Positions 1 to 6,115 of a DNA stretch of 7,359 nt are shown one piece after another. The position numbers were made by a program, and so were the translations under genes. Source of the DNA: CAZEYT01 sp964516295. GTDB taxonomy: Bacteria > Verrucomicrobiota > Verrucomicrobiia > Chthoniobacterales > Terrimicrobiaceae. The notes below the pieces were generated by a model. That model saw only the letters and a program-made list of their open reading frames with translations, had not been told where the DNA came from and did not search any database. How positions within the stretch are numbered: position 1 is the stretch's first letter; every line of letters begins with the position of its first letter. The stretch lies in assembly GCA_964516295.1 (NCBI GenBank), contig CAZEYT010000108.1, positions 1 to 7,359 of the forward strand. Reading direction: 5' to 3'.

Positions 1-1
1 T

Positions 2-262
2 TCCCACCTGCGGGAAAAGCAGGCCCAGCTCGTGGAGGAACTCGAAAACTATCGCGCGGCGCACAAGTATTATTTCTCGACGCTCCTCGTGACCGATGTG
101 AACACGCAGAATTCGATCCTGCTCGTCCGGGGCTCCGAGAGCTTCACGAGGCTGATCGACTTTCCGGACGAGGGCCCGCATGCCTGGCAGCTGGACGGCG
201 TCGTTTCCCGCAAGAAGCAGCTCCTTCCCTACCTGACGGGGCTGCTTTCGAGGGCGATTTGA
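2..262 (+). CDS. ppaC: Manganese-dependent inorganic pyrophosphatase (family II), C-terminal fragment
   Basis: This is the last 86 residues of a protein whose start lies outside the window; the frame is open from base 2. The fragment matches the DHHA2 domain that closes family II (DHH) pyrophosphatases, cytoplasmic enzymes that hydrolyse pyrophosphate to two phosphates. Visible marks are the LLVTDVNTQNSILLV strand region (residues 28-42) and, near the end, GVVSRKKQLLPYL (residues 66-78). The SRKKQ segment is the family's substrate-binding basic signature. The catalytic Asp/His metal ligands of the DHH domain are upstream and cannot be checked, nor can any CBS or DRTGG insertion. It converges on trpS with only 7 bp between the stop codons. 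The family call is confident; the gene symbol is by analogy with Bacillus-type enzymes. Confidence 0.85.
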   Translation, partial: SHLREKQAQLVEELENYRAAHKYYFSTLLVTDVNTQNSILLVRGSESFTRLIDFPDEGPHAWQLDGVVSRKKQLLPYLTGLLSRAI

Positions 263-269
263 GCGGCGC

Positions 270-1229
270 TTACAGGCCGACCGCCTTACGCACACGCTGC
301 ATCACGGCTGCGGAAACGGCGGAGGCTTTCTCCGCGCCAGCGGCGAGGACGCTATCCACGTAGCCCGGGTCGGCCTCGATCTCAGCCCGCCGCTCGCGCA
401 GGGGACCAAAGGATTCCCAGACGGCCCCGAACAGCCGCTTCTTCAAATCGCCGTAGCCGACTCCACCCTTGAGAAAATCCGCCTCCATCGCAGCGTAGTC
501 GGACGGTGAGGCCACCAGCTTGTAGAGGCCGAGGATGGCGGAGTTCTCGGTCGGCTTTGGCTCCTCGACCGGAGTCGAGTCCGTCTTGATGCCCATGATC
601 TTTTTCTTGAGCGTTTTTTCCTCGGCAAAAATTTCGATGGTGTTGCCGTAGCTCTTGCTCATCTTGGCTCCGTCGAGGCCGGGAACGACCGCCGTGTCTT
701 CACGAATGCTCGGGTCGGGAAGTTTCAGAACCTCGCCGAACGTTTCGTTCATCTTGATCGCGAGATCACGCGTCACTTCCAGATGTTGCTTCTGGTCGCG
801 CCCGACCGGCACGAGGTCGCTGTCGTAGATAAGGATGTCGGCCGCCATCAGCACCGGGTAGGCGAACAGTCCGTGCGAGGCTGTGAGACCGCGGGCCGTT
901 TTGTCTTTGAACGAGTGACACCGCTCGAGGAGCCCCATCGGCGTGACGGTGCTCAGGATCCACGCCAGCTCCGTCACGGCGGGAACATCGGACTGGCGGA
1001 AAAAAACCGACCGTTTCGGGTCGAGGCCACAAGCCAGAAAATCGACCGCGAGTTCCCGCGAGTGTCCGCGCAGCGTCGCGGCGTTGTGGACCGTCGTCAG
1101 GGCGTGCAGATCGGCCAGGAAATAAAAGGCCTCGCCTTTTTCCTGAAGCTCGATCGCGGGCTTCATCATCCCGAAATAGTTCCCCAAATGTGGGGTTCCA
1201 GAGGGCTGGATGCCGGAGAGAATTCGCAT
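270..1229 (-). CDS. trpS: Tryptophanyl-tRNA synthetase
   Basis: This cytoplasmic class I aminoacyl-tRNA synthetase charges tRNA(Trp) with tryptophan at the expense of ATP. The 319-residue length is close to the usual 320-335. The class I HIGH-type motif is PSGTPHLGN at residues 9-17 and the KMSKS loop is exact at 189-193 (GAKMSKSYGN). The indole-recognition region MAADILIYDSDLVPVG (128-143) contains Asp131, the expected tryptophan-side-chain ligand. ADLHALTT (39-46) is also typical of the family. The ATG at 1229 places the N-terminus right before the first Rossmann strand, as in known TrpRS, so no extension is needed; the upstream Shine-Dalgarno is weak. Arg144 in VGRDQ sits where many homologues carry Glu or Asp. 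The gene lies 60 bp downstream of the L,D-transpeptidase on the same strand and may be cotranscribed with it, although the functions are unrelated. Confidence 0.97.
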   Translation of the reverse strand: MRILSGIQPSGTPHLGNYFGMMKPAIELQEKGEAFYFLADLHALTTVHNAATLRGHSRELAVDFLACGLDPKRSVFFRQSDVPAVTELAWILSTVTPMGLLERCHSFKDKTARGLTASHGLFAYPVLMAADILIYDSDLVPVGRDQKQHLEVTRDLAIKMNETFGEVLKLPDPSIREDTAVVPGLDGAKMSKSYGNTIEIFAEEKTLKKKIMGIKTDSTPVEEPKPTENSAILGLYKLVASPSDYAAMEADFLKGGVGYGDLKKRLFGAVWESFGPLRERRAEIEADPGYVDSVLAAGAEKASAVSAAVMQRVRKAVGL

Positions 1230-1289
1230 GGATTCCGACGGCGGCTCCGGCTTTCCGCGCGGGACCGATCCGTGATTGCTCGGGACTGC

Positions 1290-1910
1290 TTAGAACTTCC
1301 ACATTTTGCCCTGCCGCGCGTCGGCAAACACCTGCGGGCTGAGCATGTAGGAAAGCGGCGGGTCGGGCAGGCTGCTGTCGTCGAGGACCGGGAGCGATTT
1401 TCCGACGGTCGCATCCCATGGCTGGCTTGTGGCAATGTGAATCGGGGTGCCGACGCGGACCAATTCAAACGTCTTGCGCGCCGAATTCAGCGGCATGCGG
1501 ACACACCCCATCGTGCTTGGATGCGGCTTGATGAAGCCCCAGTGCGCACCGTAAGCCGGCTTGAATTCCATCCAATACGTCATCGGATATCCCGCGCCGG
1601 GGCTGCTGATCCGGCGACGGTTGGCCTGCTTTGAGTAGATGGTAAAGTTTCCATGCGGTGTCGGCGAACTCGCTTTGCCCACCGAGACCGGCGTCGCCAG
1701 AAGAACCTTGTCTCCCTCGACCACGTAGAGACGCTGCGCGCCGGTGCTGAGCTTGACCTTCACATTCGCCGGGTTCGTCGGCTGTGTGACCGGCGGATCG
1801 AACGTGAACGAATTCCGCGAAGCGCTCGGCATCGTGGCGCAACCGGTAATGCCCAATGCCGTGGCGGCCAAGAGGAAGGAGAAGGTCAGTCTTGAAAAAA
1901 TCGGTGTCAT
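1290..1910 (-). CDS. L,D-transpeptidase (YkuD domain) lipoprotein
   Basis: This is a predicted cell-envelope enzyme of the YkuD/L,D-transpeptidase family. Members form 3-3 peptidoglycan cross-links or attach proteins to peptidoglycan using a cysteine nucleophile. The 206-residue form starting at ATG 1910 begins with a lipoprotein signal peptide (residues 1-23) and a lipobox ending ITGC, giving lipidated Cys24. Ala25 at position +2 does not suggest inner-membrane retention. The YkuD domain covers about residues 49-160. It includes TPHGNF (84-89), the His-containing AHWGF (122-126) and the catalytic segment STMGCVRM (132-139) with Cys136. The usual SHGC His is replaced by Met134, and the His123-Cys136 spacing is short. 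There is no LysM or other wall-binding domain. A TTG start at 1967 would add 19 residues before the signal peptide and is less likely. No strong ribosome-binding site precedes either start. The gene is divergent from the delta-60 gene and upstream of trpS. Confidence 0.88.
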   Translation of the reverse strand: MTPIFSRLTFSFLLAATALGITGCATMPSASRNSFTFDPPVTQPTNPANVKVKLSTGAQRLYVVEGDKVLLATPVSVGKASSPTPHGNFTIYSKQANRRRISSPGAGYPMTYWMEFKPAYGAHWGFIKPHPSTMGCVRMPLNSARKTFELVRVGTPIHIATSQPWDATVGKSLPVLDDSSLPDPPLSYMLSPQVFADARQGKMWKF

Positions 1911-2046
1911 GGAAATCAAAGAAACGCTGTCACCCGGGAAGCTGTCCGAAAATGCCACGCGGTGCAAGCGCTCGTTGGCCGTTTGTCTCCGGCCCGGTCG
2001 CCGGAAAAGGGTTTTCTCCGACCCGCGCCGGCGCTATGGATGGATC
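1911..2046. other. Divergent intergenic region with an imperfect hairpin
   Basis: This 136-bp spacer separates the L,D-transpeptidase (-) from the delta-60 repeat gene (+) and must hold the control signals for both. I see no convincing -35/-10 pair on either strand. The clearest structure is an imperfect inverted repeat at 1996-2023: GGTCG and GAAAA arms pair with TTTTC and CGACC arms around a GGG loop, with a small internal mismatch. A second, overlapping short inverted repeat (TCCGGC / GCCGGA) lies at 1988-2005. The hairpin sits 23 bp before the delta-60 ATG, so if transcribed it would lie in that gene's leader. Confidence 0.4.
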
Positions 2047-2742
2047 ATGAAACATTTCCTCCGATTTTTCGTTGTGGCTATGGCCTGCACCCAATGGACC
2101 CTCGCCCAAGAGGTTCCGGCCGTGGATTCGGCCTTTGGAAACGGGGAGGGGGTCAATGGCGAGGTTTTCGCGATGGCCATTCAGGCCGACGGGAAGATCG
2201 TCATCGGAGGTCAGTTTACCGCTGTCAACGGCGTTCCCCGGCAGAATGTCGCCCGTCTGAATGCCGATGGATCCCTCGACACGACGTGGTCGTCGCAATA
2301 CACCTACGGAGCCAACGGGCCGATCTACGCCATCGCGCTGGCTCCGTCCGGCGGGATCCTCATCGGCGGGAATTTCACGATGGCGGGAAACGGAACGCGC
2401 ACCGATCTCGCGTTGCTCGACGCCGACAAGGGAATGGCTGACCCGTCTTTTGCCCAAGGAGCCGGCGGGGATTTGGGGACGGATGGCACCGTGCGAGCAA
2501 TCCTCGTCCAGCCCGACGGAAAAATCGTCATCGGAGGTGAGTTCAATTTCGTTCACGGCCAGTCGCGCCGCAATATCGCACGGCTCAACGCGGACGGCTC
2601 GAATGACACCCCGCTGACCGGACGAAACATGCTCAACGGCCGTATCGATGCTCTCGCCCAGCTCCCGGGCGACTCGGTCCTGGCCGGGGGCAGCTTCAGC
2701 GCAGCGCACCAGAAAGCGCGCAGCCTCACGACCGTTCCCTAA
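2047..2742 (+). CDS. Secreted delta-60 repeat (beta-propeller-like) protein, short form
   Basis: This is an exported protein of unknown function made almost only of delta-60 repeats, a family common in very large surface proteins of Verrucomicrobiota, Bacteroidota and Myxococcota. The 231 residues begin with a signal peptide (1-20; hydrophobic core FFVVAMACTQWTLA, likely cleavage before Gln21). Four repeats follow at about residues 37-81, 90-136, 146-188 and 197-231. Each has the pattern 'I.A.A...DGKI.IGG.F......R...ARLNADGS.D'; IVIGG is exact at 51-55 and 160-164. The fourth repeat is incomplete: it stops after the GGSF motif and lacks the ARLNADGS half. The gene may therefore be a truncated relic or a natural short form. 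The ATG at 2047 is chosen because the signal peptide starts there; upstream in-frame codons would run antisense through the transpeptidase. Its TAA overlaps the stop codon of the convergent aldehyde dehydrogenase gene. Confidence 0.85.
   Translation: MKHFLRFFVVAMACTQWTLAQEVPAVDSAFGNGEGVNGEVFAMAIQADGKIVIGGQFTAVNGVPRQNVARLNADGSLDTTWSSQYTYGANGPIYAIALAPSGGILIGGNFTMAGNGTRTDLALLDADKGMADPSFAQGAGGDLGTDGTVRAILVQPDGKIVIGGEFNFVHGQSRRNIARLNADGSNDTPLTGRNMLNGRIDALAQLPGDSVLAGGSFSAAHQKARSLTTVP
2155..2739 (+). repeat. Four delta-60 repeats inside the secreted protein
   Basis: The repeat units are encoded at about 2155-2289, 2314-2454, 2482-2610 and 2635-2739. Units 1 and 3 are most alike. They share an identical 15-base stretch, ATCGTCATCGGAGGT, at 2197-2211 and 2524-2538, exactly 109 codons apart, within a longer near-match that encodes DGKIVIGG. 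Unit 2 is diverged (SGGILIGG) and unit 4 more so (GDSVLAGG), and unit 4 lacks its second half. This suggests that units 1 and 3 are the more recent or better conserved copies. Confidence 0.8.
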
Positions 2743-4160
2743 GCGCGGTTGATGATCAGGCTGCGGGGCTCGGTCATTTCCTCCATGGCGTGCCGCACGC
2801 CCTCGCGGCCGAACCCGCTGTCTTTCACTCCGCCGTAAGGCATGTTTTCCACGCGGAATGTGGGGACTTGATTGATCAAAATCCCGCCCGCCTCGATCTC
2901 CTCGAAGGCGAGCAGGGCCTTGTTCAGATCGTTCGTGAAAACGCCTGCCTGCAGGCCGAAAGCGGAGTCGTTCACCAGCCCGAGGGCTTGCTCGAAAGAG
3001 TCATAAGGCTGGAGAACGGCGAGCGGAGCGAAGGCTTCCTCGCACAGAACGGCGTCGTTGCTCCGGACATTCTCCAGCAGCACCGGCGGGAGAACGGAGA
3101 GACCAGAGGGGGCGGGCGGGAGGAGGGCGGTCGCTCCGGCTTCGAGGGCCTCGTTGATCCAGCCCAGAACTTTCTGCCTCGCACCGGAGTGGATCATCGG
3201 ACCGACTACCGTTTTCCGGTCGTGTGGATCGCCGGTCGTGATTTTTGTGCTCACGAAATCGACGAACGCCGCGCGGAACGCCTCGTAAATTGACGCATGA
3301 ACAAAAATCCGTTGCACCGAGATGCACGACTGGCCGGCGTAGCCGTAGGCCCCGGCGGCGATTTTCGGAATCGCCTTTTGCCAATCGGCATCCGGCTCGA
3401 CGACGACGGCCGCGTTGCCGCCAAGTTCGAGTGTGACGCGTTTTTTGACCGCCCGGGACTTGAGTTGCCAGCCAACGCCGACACTTCCGGTGAAACTCAC
3501 GATTTTGATGCGCGGATCGTCGAGGAGCGGCGGAATATGTTCGTGGCCGAAAGGAACGACATTGATCTGTCCCGGCGGAACCCCGGCGGCTTCCAGAACC
3601 TCGGCGAGGAGAAGCGCGGTCAGCGGGGTTTTCAGGGCCGGCTTGAGCAGCATCGTATTCCCGGTCGCGAGGCAGGGCGCGACTTTGTGGGCGACGAGGT
3701 TCAGGGGAAAATTAAACGGCGTGATGCCCAGCACGACGCCCATCGGGAACCGGCGGACGAGCCCGAAATGGCCGACTCCGGGCGGGCTCGCATCCATGGC
3801 GATGCCATGCCCTTCATCCGCCAAGGCCTGCGCGGCGGCGAAGCGGAAGGTGAAACACGCGCGGTCGGTCTCGGCTTCGGCAAAGGTCACTGGCTTGCCG
3901 GCTTCCGTAACGATCGTCTCAACAAATTCCGCCCGCCGTTCCGCGATCAGGTCGGCAGTTTTTTCCAAAGTCACGGCACGGGTCGCCGCCGGGAGCTTGC
4001 GGGCCGTCGCAAAGGCCGCAGCACACGACGCGACGGCCTCTTCGACCTCGCCCGATGAGGCCAGGGCGATGTCGGCGAGCTTTTCTCCGGACCAAGGATT
4101 GTGGACCGCTTCGGATTCCGACGATTCGGTCCAGCGGCCGTCCAGGAAAAAGGGTTTCAT
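2739..4160 (-). CDS. NAD(P)-dependent aldehyde dehydrogenase (ALDH superfamily)
   Basis: This cytoplasmic enzyme oxidises an aldehyde to its carboxylate using NAD(P)+. The 473 residues span the full ALDH fold. Visible sites (ATG numbering) are the oxyanion Asn150 in TPFNFPLN, cofactor-binding Lys173 in LLKPA, FTGS at 223-226, general base Glu245 in LELGGN, the nucleophile Cys279 in GQSCIS, and EEAFAP near 375-380. The C-terminal MPYGGVKDSGFGREG fits the family. The GNAAVVV, GQSCISVQR and PTFRVENMPYGG pattern resembles the uncharacterised ALDH21/y4uC-like and lactaldehyde or phosphonoacetaldehyde dehydrogenase branches more than antiquitin (ALDH7). The exact substrate is unknown. It is the second gene of an operon: its ATG overlaps the upstream TGA by one base (TGATG). 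A GTG three bases earlier (4163) is an alternative start with slightly better spacing from a GGAGG site. Its partner is a saccharopine-dehydrogenase-family reductase, so an amino-acid-derived semialdehyde is a reasonable guess. Confidence 0.93.
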   Translation of the reverse strand: MKPFFLDGRWTESSESEAVHNPWSGEKLADIALASSGEVEEAVASCAAAFATARKLPAATRAVTLEKTADLIAERRAEFVETIVTEAGKPVTFAEAETDRACFTFRFAAAQALADEGHGIAMDASPPGVGHFGLVRRFPMGVVLGITPFNFPLNLVAHKVAPCLATGNTMLLKPALKTPLTALLLAEVLEAAGVPPGQINVVPFGHEHIPPLLDDPRIKIVSFTGSVGVGWQLKSRAVKKRVTLELGGNAAVVVEPDADWQKAIPKIAAGAYGYAGQSCISVQRIFVHASIYEAFRAAFVDFVSTKITTGDPHDRKTVVGPMIHSGARQKVLGWINEALEAGATALLPPAPSGLSVLPPVLLENVRSNDAVLCEEAFAPLAVLQPYDSFEQALGLVNDSAFGLQAGVFTNDLNKALLAFEEIEAGGILINQVPTFRVENMPYGGVKDSGFGREGVRHAMEEMTEPRSLIINRA

Positions 4161-5386
4161 CACAAGCGTTCGACCTCCCGTTTTTCTACGAAAATCGGAA
4201 GCCCTTCGCGTGTGAAGCTGTTCATCAATTCCTCCGGATCCAGCGCCTCGGGCATCATCACTCCGCGCTCGGGAATCTTACCCGTGGCGAGAAGCTTGGC
4301 CGTGAGAGCGGGCGGAATGCCGGTCTGGACCAGCGTGAGCGAATAGCCGTAGCGCTCATAGGTGTCGCGGTGGCTGTCCATCGAATACACAAAATACTCG
4401 ACCCGCTTGCGGTCTTTCGTTCCGCGAACTTCCGTGCCCACGCACGAATATCCCTCGACCGTCGCCCCAAGCTGCGCCGGCTTGGGAAGGTGGGCGCTCG
4501 CGACCCGGACCGGCGCGACTTCCACCCCGTCCACCCGCACTTTTTTCCACGTGTCGAGGTTGAGCAATTGAAGTGATTTCGAGATGTGAACGACTTTGTC
4601 CGGGATGCTGTATTTGAAGACCGAATACCGGACGCCTTTTTCCACAAACGGCGGATAGATTCCGAGACTCACGCCCTCTTCGTGCGCGACGGCATAGGTT
4701 TTCTGAAGGCCGATGGGATCGGGAAAACGCACCCACTCGACTTCCGTCTCCAGCGGCTTTCCGCTCACCACGCGGCCGTCCTTGACATAGTAGGGAGCCG
4801 CTCCGAGTTCTTCGAAAAAGGTCTCCGGCGAGAACAGCACCGCGAAGCGATATCCGCGTACCTCGGCATTGTCCGCATCGAGCACACGAATGCTCGACGC
4901 CGTGTCCAGACGGTCCATCGCCCATCGGGCAAAAACATTCACCGCTCCGGGATCCATCCCCATGCAAAGAATACCCGCGAGGTCCCGGTCGAGGTATGCT
5001 TGGTTGAATTTCTCAATCTCCGCCTCGAAGGAATTCTTGCCCGCCTTCTTCACCCCCGGCGCCGAGTAGATATCGGCCGCCATGTCGAGGTAGTGCGAGC
5101 CCGCCCGAAGACAGGCCGCGAGGACTGAGTGGTTCGTCTGGCACACACACGCGTTGCAGGTCACGGTCACCGCATGCTCGCGCATGAGGGCCGTGAGACC
5201 ATCCGTGTCCATGGCATTTGCCTGGACCACAACAAAGCGATTTTTGGGAGTTCTCGCAGCAAGCTGTTGCGCGAAAACCGGATCCATATCCGCCAAAACG
5301 ATGCGGTCGAAGCAATCGTATTCGTGAAGTTTTTGACCGATGACAGAACCGACGCCGCCGATTCCGATGACCATTGCGTTTGCCAT
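4160..5386 (-). CDS. Saccharopine dehydrogenase family NAD(P)-dependent oxidoreductase
   Basis: This 408-residue protein is of the saccharopine dehydrogenase/carboxynorspermidine dehydrogenase family. These enzymes reversibly join or cleave an amino acid and an aldehyde or keto acid through a secondary amine, using NAD(P)H. The N-terminus carries a Rossmann nucleotide-binding motif, GIGGVG (residues 8-13), followed by IVLADMD (29-35). MGMDPGAVNVFARWAMD (142-158) and the C-terminal GVMMPEALDPEELM (375-388) also fit the family. ATG 5386 is preferred because MANAMVIGIGG begins directly at the Rossmann strand; a TTG at 5449 would add 21 unlikely residues. ATG 5374 is also possible. It overlaps the aldehyde dehydrogenase start and is surely cotranscribed with it. 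Possible roles are saccharopine cleavage in lysine breakdown, with the ALDH acting on 2-aminoadipate semialdehyde, or a polyamine-related step. No lysine-ketoglutarate reductase or carboxynorspermidine decarboxylase is in the window to decide. Confidence 0.88.
   Translation of the reverse strand: MANAMVIGIGGVGSVIGQKLHEYDCFDRIVLADMDPVFAQQLAARTPKNRFVVVQANAMDTDGLTALMREHAVTVTCNACVCQTNHSVLAACLRAGSHYLDMAADIYSAPGVKKAGKNSFEAEIEKFNQAYLDRDLAGILCMGMDPGAVNVFARWAMDRLDTASSIRVLDADNAEVRGYRFAVLFSPETFFEELGAAPYYVKDGRVVSGKPLETEVEWVRFPDPIGLQKTYAVAHEEGVSLGIYPPFVEKGVRYSVFKYSIPDKVVHISKSLQLLNLDTWKKVRVDGVEVAPVRVASAHLPKPAQLGATVEGYSCVGTEVRGTKDRKRVEYFVYSMDSHRDTYERYGYSLTLVQTGIPPALTAKLLATGKIPERGVMMPEALDPEELMNSFTREGLPIFVEKREVERL
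4172..4176 (-). promoter_or_regulatory. Shine-Dalgarno for the aldehyde dehydrogenase, inside the reductase gene
   Basis: On the minus strand, GGAGG lies within the last codons of the reductase gene. It sits 11 or so bases before a GTG and about 14 before the ATG of the aldehyde dehydrogenase. It is the only strong purine-rich site nearby. Together with the TGATG stop/start overlap it suggests coupled translation. The spacing slightly favours the GTG, while the start codon type favours the ATG. Confidence 0.5.
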
Positions 5387-5420
5387 AAAAGTGGGTTCCC
5401 GTTGCTCAGGGAGTTCGTGC

Positions 5421-5449
5421 AACCTACGCGCAACTGCGACTTCTGGCAA
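5421..5449 (-). promoter_or_regulatory. Candidate sigma70-type promoter for the reductase/ALDH operon
   Basis: Read on the minus strand, TTGCCA (5444-5449; five of six matches to TTGACA) and TAGGTT (5421-5426; three of six matches to TATAAT) are separated by exactly 17 bp. The -10 box ends 34 bp before the ATG at 5386. The -10 match is poor, so this is only a candidate. The sigma-factor preferences of the host are unknown. Confidence 0.25.
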
Positions 5450-5450
5450 G

Positions 5451-5479
5451 CCGCAGCTGGTTTTCCGCCGCCCGCAGCT
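5451..5479. repeat. Short direct repeat CCGCAGCT, 21-bp period
   Basis: Two identical 8-base copies start at 5451 and 5472, immediately upstream (with respect to the minus strand) of the candidate -35 box of the reductase operon. The period of about two DNA turns is what tandem binding sites for a regulator would show. Two 8-mers in GC-rich DNA can also arise by chance. Confidence 0.3.
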
Positions 5480-5596
5480 CCGCTACTTGAGCCCCGCCGC
5501 CTGCTCTCGGTTCATGGGTGATGGTGATCAGTACCTCCGACTTGGCGGACCTTCTTCGCGTTTGCCCGCCGGGTTGTTCTGTGCCAGCGTCTGCGC

Positions 5597-6115
5597 ATGA
5601 AAATCGCATGGGTGTCCGCGTTTGTTGGGCTGATGTTTTCTGGGATGGCTGTGGCGGCCGAGGGGATGGCGGATGCGGTGAAACTGGTGGAGGCCGGGGA
5701 TCTGGCGGGGGCGAAGTTGATCTTGGAGGCACAGGCGGCGAAGAACCCCGGCAATGCGGCGATCCAGAATTACCTTCGCAATGTGACGCTGAAACTCGAC
5801 GCGCAGGCGAAGGTGCGGCGTCAGTTGGATGCCGTGGTGGTCCCGCAATTCTCGTTGCGCGATGTTTCGGCGCGGGAGGCGTTTGATTATGCGGTGCAGC
5901 AGATCAAAAAGAACGCGCCGCCGACGATGAACGTGAATCTCGTCTGGATGGTGCCCTCGGAGTATCCGAGCCGGGTCACGCTGCAACTGCAGGACATTCC
6001 CGCTTCGCAGGCGCTGATTTATCTCGCCGAAGTGGCCGGGTTGAGGGTGTCCTTCGAGGAACACGCGATCCGGGTCGCCCTGCCGCGTTCGGCAGTGAAG
6101 CCAGTCAGCGAATAA
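5597..6115 (+). CDS. Exported TPR plus secretin/STN-like domain protein, function unknown
   Basis: This 172-residue protein has a signal peptide (1-20, ending GMAVA) and is presumably periplasmic. Residues about 23-60 look like one TPR-type helical pair (DAVKLVEAGDLAGAKLILEA). Residues about 84-162 resemble the STN/secretin N-terminal short domain. In that region an FSLRDVSAREAFDYAV-type strand-helix is followed by RVTLQLQDIPASQALIYL (126-143), GLRVSFEE (148-155) and HAIRVAL (156-162). In secretins and TonB-dependent receptors this fold sits in the periplasm and contacts partner proteins. Here it stands alone: no secretin barrel or TonB receptor follows, and there is no FecR-like domain. I therefore assign no function. 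The ATG at 5597 is set by the signal peptide, and no clear ribosome-binding site precedes it. Its end overlaps the end of convergent lepB by 11 bp. Confidence 0.75.
   Translation: MKIAWVSAFVGLMFSGMAVAAEGMADAVKLVEAGDLAGAKLILEAQAAKNPGNAAIQNYLRNVTLKLDAQAKVRRQLDAVVVPQFSLRDVSAREAFDYAVQQIKKNAPPTMNVNLVWMVPSEYPSRVTLQLQDIPASQALIYLAEVAGLRVSFEEHAIRVALPRSAVKPVSE

Larger units (their letters stand above)
5387..5596. other. Divergent intergenic region between the reductase operon and the STN-like gene
   Basis: This 210-bp spacer must carry promoters for both directions. On the minus strand there is one candidate promoter, listed separately. On the plus strand I see no convincing promoter or Shine-Dalgarno before the ATG at 5597. 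A direct repeat CCGCAGCT occurs at 5451-5458 and 5472-5479, spaced 21 bp start to start (about two helical turns), next to the candidate -35 box. No RNA gene and no short coding region of convincing composition is visible. Confidence 0.4.

Noticed and set aside
1230..1289. Possible terminator between the transpeptidase and trpS
   Set aside because: There are short GC-rich self-complementary bits (GCCGGAGCCG) but no T-run and no stable long stem.
783..1634. Long plus-strand open frame (283 codons) antisense to trpS and the transpeptidase
   Set aside because: It runs opposite two clearly identified genes, is rich in Arg and has no recognisable domain. This is the usual effect of high GC on the complementary strand.
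1744..2046. N-terminal extension of the delta-60 protein by 101 residues
   Set aside because: The extra part lies antisense to the transpeptidase and would bury the obvious signal peptide that begins at 2047.
3297..4215. Two plus-strand open frames of 250-266 codons opposite the aldehyde dehydrogenase
   Set aside because: They have low-complexity, Arg/Ala-rich products without motifs, while the minus strand has every ALDH catalytic motif.
5387..5449. TTG start giving a 429-residue reductase
   Set aside because: The 21 added residues do not resemble the family, and the ATG at 5386 begins directly at the Rossmann strand.
5544..5570. GGCGG / CCGCC inverted repeat before the STN-like gene
   Set aside because: A five-base GC stem with a 17-base loop is expected by chance in this composition.
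5528..6064. Minus-strand 178-codon frame opposite the STN-like gene
   Set aside because: Its product is rich in Arg, His and Pro with no domain. The plus-strand frame has a signal peptide and a coherent fold pattern.
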